The notes under the pieces: model-generated
What the model was told of the DNA's origin: nothing
The model's input: only the letters and a program-made list of their open reading frames with translations
Database searches by the model: none
Position numbers and translations under genes: made by a program
NCBI GenBank assembly: GCA_030765865.1
Contig: JAVCDK010000062.1
Coordinates: 1 to 64,000, forward strand
Direction: 5' to 3'
DNA: 64,000 nucleotides
From: Candidatus Celaenobacter antarcticus
GTDB lineage: Bacteria > Cloacimonadota > Cloacimonadia > JGIOTU-2
Part shown: positions 58,198 to 64,000 of the stretch, piece after piece
Layout: each line of letters opens with the position of its first letter
Numbering within the stretch: position 1 is the first letter of the stretch

Positions 58198-58809
58198 TTA
58201 TTTTCTCTGACTTAGAGCTTGCTGAAGTTCTTTCTTTTTCTCAGGAATTTCATCTTTTGATCGTACAAAAATCGGCTTGCCATATATCATTTTAACTGGA
58301 GAGAAGGGTTTTGGGATTATAAAATTATCCCAGCTATGAAGCATCCATTTTGATTTAATTAAAAATACACCCGGTATGATTGGCTTGCCTGTTTTCAATG
58401 CTAAATAGAGCGTTCCCTCTTTAACGATCTCTTTCGGACCTGTCGGACCATCCGGCGTGATCGCAATATCATATTTTTTTGAGATAGCAACGGCTTCTTT
58501 AAGCGCCTTCACTCCTCCACGCCGTGAAGAGCCGCGAATGGTTCCAAAACCTAACTCTTTGATGACTCGAGCAATATATTCGCCATCACGATGCTGAGAA
58601 ATAAGCACATGAACATTCTGATACCTGTGTGTGTATGCAGGAATGAGCATCCTGTTATGCCAGAAAGTATAAATGACCTTTCCATAAGATTCTCTTGTAG
58701 GCAAAAAATTATCTTTATTGTACTCCTTTATACGCAGGGTACCCATAAGGAGTTTTATGAGTGACGGACCAAACCTTTCGACTAGACAAAGAAGTTTATT
58801 TCGTTTCAT
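58198..58809 (-). CDS. DUF374-type lysophospholipid/lipid A acyltransferase-like protein
   Basis: IYTFWHNRMLIPAY, ISQHRDGEYIARVIKELGFGTIRGSSRRGGVKAL, AITPDGPTGPKEIVKEGTLYLA. Confidence 0.92.
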   Translation of the reverse strand: MKRNKLLCLVERFGPSLIKLLMGTLRIKEYNKDNFLPTRESYGKVIYTFWHNRMLIPAYTHRYQNVHVLISQHRDGEYIARVIKELGFGTIRGSSRRGGVKALKEAVAISKKYDIAITPDGPTGPKEIVKEGTLYLALKTGKPIIPGVFLIKSKWMLHSWDNFIIPKPFSPVKMIYGKPIFVRSKDEIPEKKKELQQALSQRK

Positions 58810-59935
58810 GGATCATTGAGAGTGCAATTAATGCTACTTTTTCAGAAGTATTAAATTTTCCTAATTTCTCTTTTATGATGCAGAGCTCACTTTTTGTTTT
58901 TTCATAGTAGTTCGCATCTTCAAGGAATAAACGGACTTCTTTTATGATGCTCTCAGCAGATGCAGCTTGTTGGATGAGTTCCGGGACAATTTTTTTGCCG
59001 ATCACAATATTTGCAAGAGCGATCATTTTTATCTTTATAAATGCCCGCGCTATCATATATGAAAGGGAAGAGGTTTTGTATATCACCACCATCGGCGTTC
59101 CGAGATAACCCGTTTCTAATGTAGAGGTTCCTGATTTGCATACTACGATCTTGCTGAATTTCATAAGAGGGTGTGTGTCACGAATGATCGTAACATCATT
59201 TTTTACAGGAGAGAGGATTTTTTGAAACAGTTCAAGGGACACGGAATCAGCTTGAGAGATAAGAAATTCATAAGAATCATTATAAATATTTTTCAGGTTC
59301 ATGATCGTTTCAACAATTTCAGGAAGAATTCTTTTAATTTCCACATTTCTGCTTCCTGGTATAAATCCTATCCACTCTTTGTGGGAGTTCAATGAATATT
59401 TTTCGGCAAATTCTTCTCTTGTTTGATATATGGTGATCTCTTCACTTATCGGATGCCCCACATATTCAACATCAGTGCCGATTTCTTCATATAGTTCCTT
59501 CTCAAAGGGAAATATCACAGCGATCTTATTCGAGTATTCGGCAATTTTATGAATGCGCTTTTTTTTCCATGCCCAGACTTGGGGGCTGATGTAGTACAGC
59601 ACCGGTATGCCAAGTTCATAGCAGATCTTTGCCACGCGAATATTCATGCCTGGATAGTCAACAAGTATAGCAAGATCGGGTTTTCGTGCTTTGAATTCAG
59701 ATTTTAGTGTGCGAAAAACTTGTAGAATGAATCCGAGATGACCGATCACTTCCGCAAAACCGATAATAGAAAATTTAGAAAATGGAAATATGGATTCGAA
59801 TTCCTGCTTTTGCATCAACGGACCGCCGATGCCCCAAATATTAAGATAAGGGTCTTTCCGTTTGAGCTGCTTTATTACTTCTGCGGCATGGACATCAGCA
59901 GAACGCTCACCAACCAGCATGAAAATATTTTTCAT
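58796..59935 (-). CDS. lpxB: Lipid-A-disaccharide synthase
   Basis: FMLVGERSADVHAAEVIKQLK, YYISPQVWAWKKKRIHKI, GFIPGSRNVEIKRILP, VCKSGTSTLETGYLGTPMVVIYKTS. Confidence 0.95.
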   Translation of the reverse strand: MKNIFMLVGERSADVHAAEVIKQLKRKDPYLNIWGIGGPLMQKQEFESIFPFSKFSIIGFAEVIGHLGFILQVFRTLKSEFKARKPDLAILVDYPGMNIRVAKICYELGIPVLYYISPQVWAWKKKRIHKIAEYSNKIAVIFPFEKELYEEIGTDVEYVGHPISEEITIYQTREEFAEKYSLNSHKEWIGFIPGSRNVEIKRILPEIVETIMNLKNIYNDSYEFLISQADSVSLELFQKILSPVKNDVTIIRDTHPLMKFSKIVVCKSGTSTLETGYLGTPMVVIYKTSSLSYMIARAFIKIKMIALANIVIGKKIVPELIQQAASAESIIKEVRLFLEDANYYEKTKSELCIIKEKLGKFNTSEKVALIALSMIHETK

Positions 59936-60058
59936 AGAAGCAAGACAAAGGTGTGACTTTAATCGTCAAGAAAAAGAAGCGGAATGGTGAACGATAACTT
60001 TCCGAAGCACAAAAACTTGACTGTCAAAATATGTGAAAAATAAGTAACACCATAAAAT

Positions 60059-60156
60059 GGAACTGCGAGTTCCTACCTTATGACGCCACGGCTGTTGATA
60101 AGGTACAAGAAATAATTTCAATAAAATTGAAAGTGAACCGCAGTCGTTCACTTTTT
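60059..60156 (+). promoter_or_regulatory. Structured leader with terminator-like hairpin upstream of infC
   Basis: GGAACTgcgAGTTCC; TACCTTAT...ATAAGGTA (60074-60105); AAGTGAACcgcagtcGTTCACTTTTTTT just upstream of the SD. Confidence 0.65.
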
Positions 60157-60173
60157 TTATTTGGAGGTATCTA

Positions 60174-60737
60174 ATTTCTATAAATAGACGGTTTAAACCC
60201 TGGAAACAGCGGGAAAGCTATAAGAACGACAAAAAAATTAATGAAAAAATAACTGCGAGAAAGGTTCGTTTGATTGGTCCCGATAAAGAAGCTCTGGGTA
60301 TTGTTTCGATTCAGGATGCTCTTCATAAAGCTCGCGAGTATGGACTTGATCTTGTGGAGATCGTACCGAAAGCGAATCCACCGGTTTGCAAGATAATCGA
60401 TTACAGCAAACTGCTTTTTGAAGAGTCAAAAAAAGCTCGTGAGGCAAAAAAGAAGCAGCATTCTACACAGCTTAAAGAAGTAAAATTCAGACCCAGAACC
60501 GATGAGCATGATTATAATTTTAAGGTCAAGCACATCAAAGAATTTCTGGAAAAAGGAAATAAGGTCAAGGTCACTATTCAGTTCCGCGGAAGAGAAATGG
60601 CTCATAAGGAAATGGGCTGGGAACTTATTAAAAGGATAAAAGAAGAACTTGATGAGTTTGGTGATTTTGAACAGGAACCAAGAATGGAAGGTCGCTTCCT
60701 GATCGGTTTCGTTTCACCCAAAAAGATTCAAAGCTAG
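60174..60737 (+). CDS. infC: Translation initiation factor IF-3, probable AUU start
   Basis: In-frame extension ISINRRFKPWKQRESYKNDKKINEKITARKVRLIGPDKEALG; ATT at 60174 sits 6 nt after SD GGAGG (60163-60167). ORF track starts at TTG 60270. Confidence 0.93.
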   Translation: MSINRRFKPWKQRESYKNDKKINEKITARKVRLIGPDKEALGIVSIQDALHKAREYGLDLVEIVPKANPPVCKIIDYSKLLFEESKKAREAKKKQHSTQLKEVKFRPRTDEHDYNFKVKHIKEFLEKGNKVKVTIQFRGREMAHKEMGWELIKRIKEELDEFGDFEQEPRMEGRFLIGFVSPKKIQS

Positions 60738-60777
60738 CGAACAAAAGCAGGAAAAGTCATAGTAAGGAGTTTTAATT

Positions 60778-60972
60778 ATGCCAAAACTAAAAACAAGAAG
60801 AGCAGCGGCAAAACGGTTTAAAAAGACAGCGAAGGGTAAGATTAAAAGAAACAAAGCATATCGCGGTCATTTTATGGAAAAGAAATCATCTAATCAAAAA
60901 TCCAACCTGCGCAAGGGCGGATATGTTGCAAAAGCCGATGAAAAACGTGTGAAGAACATGTTAGCGTCATAA
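60778..60972 (+). CDS. rpmI: 50S ribosomal protein L35
   Basis: MPKLKTRRAAAKRFKKTAKGKIKRNKAYRGH. Confidence 0.96.
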   Translation: MPKLKTRRAAAKRFKKTAKGKIKRNKAYRGHFMEKKSSNQKSNLRKGGYVAKADEKRVKNMLAS

Positions 60973-60997
60973 AATTAAATTTTTATAAGGAGTTGTT

Positions 60998-61354
60998 ATG
61001 GCTAGAGCAAAAAATAAAGTAGCTTCCAGAAACAGAAGAAAGAAAATCCTCAAAGAAGCAAAAGGTTACAGAGGTGGCAGAAAGCTATATCGTGCTGCAC
61101 GCGAGGCAGTTGAGAAGGGTTGGCAGTACGCCTATCGGGATAGAAAAGCCCGTAAAAGAGAATTTAGAAGATTGTGGATCATCCGCATAAATGCAGCAGT
61201 GCACGAGCATGGATTGAGCTACAGCCAGTTCATTAACGGTCTTAGAATATTGAAAATAGAGATCAATAGAAAAATGTTATCAGAACTTGCGATAAACAAT
61301 CCTGAAGCTTTTGAAAAAATTGTTAAGAATGTGAAAAAGAAATTGGGAAAATAG
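60998..61354 (+). CDS. rplT: 50S ribosomal protein L20
   Basis: [61 protein letters not shown]. Confidence 0.96.
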   Translation: MARAKNKVASRNRRKKILKEAKGYRGGRKLYRAAREAVEKGWQYAYRDRKARKREFRRLWIIRINAAVHEHGLSYSQFINGLRILKIEINRKMLSELAINNPEAFEKIVKNVKKKLGK

Positions 61355-61360
61355 GATATC

Positions 61361-62377
61361 GTGAAAGAACAAATACAAGAGATTTTAGAAGAAGCGAGAA
61401 GAAGTATTCCTTCTTGTGAATCAGATAAGGATCTGGAAGAGCTTCGAATTAAATATCTTGGTAAAAAAAGTTCTCTTTCAGATCTTCTGAGTAAGATCGG
61501 GACAGTACTAAAAGAGAAGCGTCCCCAGATGGGTGCCCTTCTTAATAAGGTTAAGAAAGAGATAGCACAACTCATCGAGCAGAAGAAGTTGGTACTTCAT
61601 GAACAGGCAGATGCTACCAAAGCTCAGGGCTTGGATGTTACAATGCCGGGTAGACCACTTCCAATTGGCGCCAAGCACCCTTTGTATCAAATATGGGAAG
61701 AGATTGAAGATATCTTTATCAATCTGGGATTTGAAGTTGCAGAAGGACCGGAAATTGAAAGCGAGTATTACAATTTCGATGCACTGAACACTCCGAGCTG
61801 GCATCCGGCAAGAAATCCTCAAGATACGTTCTATTTAAAAGGTGGCATGCTTCTGCGAACGCAAACATCTCCGATGCAGATACGCGTGATGGAGAAATTC
61901 AAACCTCCAATTAAGATCATATCTACAGGCAGATGTTATCGCGTTGATAAGGTGGATCCTTCGCATTTGCCCGTGTTCCACCAGGTAGAAGCGCTTATGG
62001 TTGGTGAAGGCATCACAATGTCAGATCTCAAAGGAGCGCTCGATTCTTTTGTGAAGCGAATTTTTAGCGCAGATACCCGATCCCGTTTTCGTCCACATTT
62101 CTTTCCTTTCACTGAGCCGAGTGCAGAAATTGATCTCCTTTGTATAAGCTGCAAGGGAAAAGGGTGTAAACTCTGCAAGAATTCCGGGTGGCTCGAGATG
62201 GGTGGCGCTGGAATGGTCGATCCTGCAGTTCTCGAAGAAGTTGGTTATGATCCTGAGAAATATACAGGATATGCATTTGGCTTAGGAATTGAACGTATTG
62301 CAATGCTTCGATACGGCATCTCGGATATTAGAAAATTAGTGACCAATGACTTAAGAATATTGAGTCAATTCCAATAA
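61361..62377 (+). CDS. pheS: Phenylalanine--tRNA ligase alpha subunit (GTG start)
   Basis: HPLYQIWEEIEDIFINLGFEVAEGPEIE, LLRTQTSPMQIRVM, FRPHFFPFTEPSAEID, AFGLGIERIAMLRYGI. Confidence 0.96.
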   Translation: MKEQIQEILEEARRSIPSCESDKDLEELRIKYLGKKSSLSDLLSKIGTVLKEKRPQMGALLNKVKKEIAQLIEQKKLVLHEQADATKAQGLDVTMPGRPLPIGAKHPLYQIWEEIEDIFINLGFEVAEGPEIESEYYNFDALNTPSWHPARNPQDTFYLKGGMLLRTQTSPMQIRVMEKFKPPIKIISTGRCYRVDKVDPSHLPVFHQVEALMVGEGITMSDLKGALDSFVKRIFSADTRSRFRPHFFPFTEPSAEIDLLCISCKGKGCKLCKNSGWLEMGGAGMVDPAVLEEVGYDPEKYTGYAFGLGIERIAMLRYGISDIRKLVTNDLRILSQFQ

Positions 62378-62401
62378 GTAAATTTTGCTGAAGAGAATAT
62401 C

Positions 62402-64000
62402 ATGAAAATAAGTTATAATTGGCTGAAAGAATTAGTTCCTATACATTTGGATATTGATGAGTTTTGTGAGAAACTCACCATGTTCGGTCTTGAGGTAGAA
62501 AAAGTCGTTCAGCCCGGAAAAGAACTTGAAAATATTGTTATCGGTAAAGTTATCTCTGTAGAAAAACATCCCAATGCTGACAAACTTAGCTTGTGCCAGG
62601 TTGATGTCGGCGGAGATGAGGCACTGAGCATTATTTGTGGTGCTCCCAATGTGGTGAAAGACAGTCTTGTCCCAGTCGCTAAGATCGGCGCCAAACTTGG
62701 TGACTTCAAAATAAAGAGGGCAAAACTTCGTGGCGTAGAATCTTTTGGTATGATATGTTCGGAGAAAGAACTGGGCGTTTCCGATGATCATTCCGGCATT
62801 ATGATAATCGAGCAGGACATTGAGCCGGGCACACCTTTTGCAGATGCGATGGGAATGAATGATCATATTATTGAAGTTGAGGTCACCCCAAATAGACCTG
62901 ACCTTCTTGGTATGATCGGGGTCGCTCGTGAAGTCGCAGTTATGCTCGATACAGAGTATGAACCTCCAGAAATTGCTTTTGAAGAATCTAATGTGAAAAC
63001 CGATGATGAAATCTCAGTTATTATAGAAGATGCCGAGAAATGCCCCCGATATTGTGCACGAATGGTAAAAGGAATTACGGTTCAACCATCTCCTGCGTGG
63101 ATGCAGAGAAAATTGATCGCATCGGGTCTTCGACCGATCAATAATATCGTAGATGTCACAAATTATGTGCTTCTCGAATATGGTCATCCGCTGCATGCCT
63201 TTGATTATACGAAGATAAAAGATAAAACTATTGTTGTCCGAACTGCAAAAGATAAAGAGAAAATGATGCTTTTGGATGATACGGAGCTCACACTTCATTC
63301 CGATAATTTGCTTATAGCTGACAAAAAGCATCCACTTGCACTTGCTGGTATTATGGGGGGGCTTGATAGCTCGATAAACGATAATACGAAAGATGTGGTT
63401 ATCGAATGTGCATATTTTGATCCGAGAAATATTCGTGCATCAGCACTTGAATACGGATTACAGACAGAATCCTCTTACCGTTTCGAAAGAGATATGGATC
63501 CAAATGGTTTGACCGAAGTTATTGACAGGGCTGCACAGCTTATACAGCTCACAGGCGGCGGTGAAATATCAAGCGGAATTGTGGACTGCTACCCTCAACA
63601 GATTATTCCTAAGATTTTACCGCTTCGAGTGTCCCGCACAAACAGTATCCTTAACGCAAAGATGTCAGTCAATGAAGTAGAAAATTATCTCAATAGATTT
63701 GAGTTCGGCATAAAAAAGACAACTCAGGGGAGCTTCGAAGTAACCATCCCAACGTTCCGTCCGGACATAGAGCGTGAGATAGATATTATTGAGGAACTCG
63801 CACGGTGTTATGGATATAATAATGTTGAGTCTCATTTCTGGACAAACAAGATAGATAACAAGCAGAAAAGAACGGTTGTACGGCTCGCAAAGAACCATCT
63901 TGTCTCTCTTGGTTTTTTTGAAGTGAACAATATGAGCTTTGCAAATACCGACGATCTCAATACACTAAAAATCCCCAAAGATGATTACAGACGTAAAGTT
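62402..64000 (+). CDS. pheT: Phenylalanine--tRNA ligase beta subunit, truncated by window end
   Basis: Own translation MKISYNWLKELVPIHLDIDEFCEKLTMFGLEVEKV...; EMAP-like KVISVEKHPNADKLSLCQVDVG; runs to window edge. Confidence 0.95.
   Translation, partial: MKISYNWLKELVPIHLDIDEFCEKLTMFGLEVEKVVQPGKELENIVIGKVISVEKHPNADKLSLCQVDVGGDEALSIICGAPNVVKDSLVPVAKIGAKLGDFKIKRAKLRGVESFGMICSEKELGVSDDHSGIMIIEQDIEPGTPFADAMGMNDHIIEVEVTPNRPDLLGMIGVAREVAVMLDTEYEPPEIAFEESNVKTDDEISVIIEDAEKCPRYCARMVKGITVQPSPAWMQRKLIASGLRPINNIVDVTNYVLLEYGHPLHAFDYTKIKDKTIVVRTAKDKEKMMLLDDTELTLHSDNLLIADKKHPLALAGIMGGLDSSINDNTKDVVIECAYFDPRNIRASALEYGLQTESSYRFERDMDPNGLTEVIDRAAQLIQLTGGGEISSGIVDCYPQQIIPKILPLRVSRTNSILNAKMSVNEVENYLNRFEFGIKKTTQGSFEVTIPTFRPDIEREIDIIEELARCYGYNNVESHFWTNKIDNKQKRTVVRLAKNHLVSLGFFEVNNMSFANTDDLNTLKIPKDDYRRKV

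Noticed and set aside
60238-60447. Minus-strand ORF opposite infC
   Set aside because: Opposite a highly conserved translation factor; no support.
1-64000. Search for intact transposases, prophage modules, rRNA and CRISPR arrays
   Set aside because: None recognised by reading; the only recombinase is the truncated ORF at 28487-28831.

Overview
This 64 kb window looks like a chromosomal segment of an FCB-group (Cloacimonadota-like) Gram-negative bacterium. Taxonomy is inference, from C-terminal FlgD/Por-type sorting domains plus lpxB. Core genes include queA, birA, lysS, prfB, dgt, lpxB and the infC-rpmI-rplT-pheS-pheT operon. Transport and envelope genes include phnCDE, MATE, GT9, GT39/GtrA and PAP2. 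There is also a cluster of large secreted sorting-domain proteins and a partial glycyl radical enzyme at the left edge. The most interesting region is ~23.2-32.25 kb. Eight consecutive same-strand single-gene units sit there: unknown helical protein, NucS/DUF5655-like, AlbA/Schlafen-like, truncated tyrosine recombinase, TIR-HEAT, CPBP protease, AlaDH/carboxyethylornithine-synthase-like and haloalkane dehalogenase. Each unit starts with TT(A/G).... and ends with the complementary ....(C/A)AAC or TAAC followed by a structured palindromic spacer. This is the architecture expected of integron gene cassettes with attC sites, but no intact integrase is visible (CALIN-like). Four of the nine junctions use an atypical A|TTA core instead of G|TT. 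Other points of note: an AbiE-type toxin-antitoxin with a 13-bp perfect inverted repeat over its start; a serpin gene flanked by 64-bp twin-hairpin repeats; a duplicated HAD gene with an identity gradient ending at the cassette junction; a prfB programmed frameshift; an infC AUU start with a structured leader; a 12-copy DxxGxDxY repeat protein; and several decayed sorting-domain genes.
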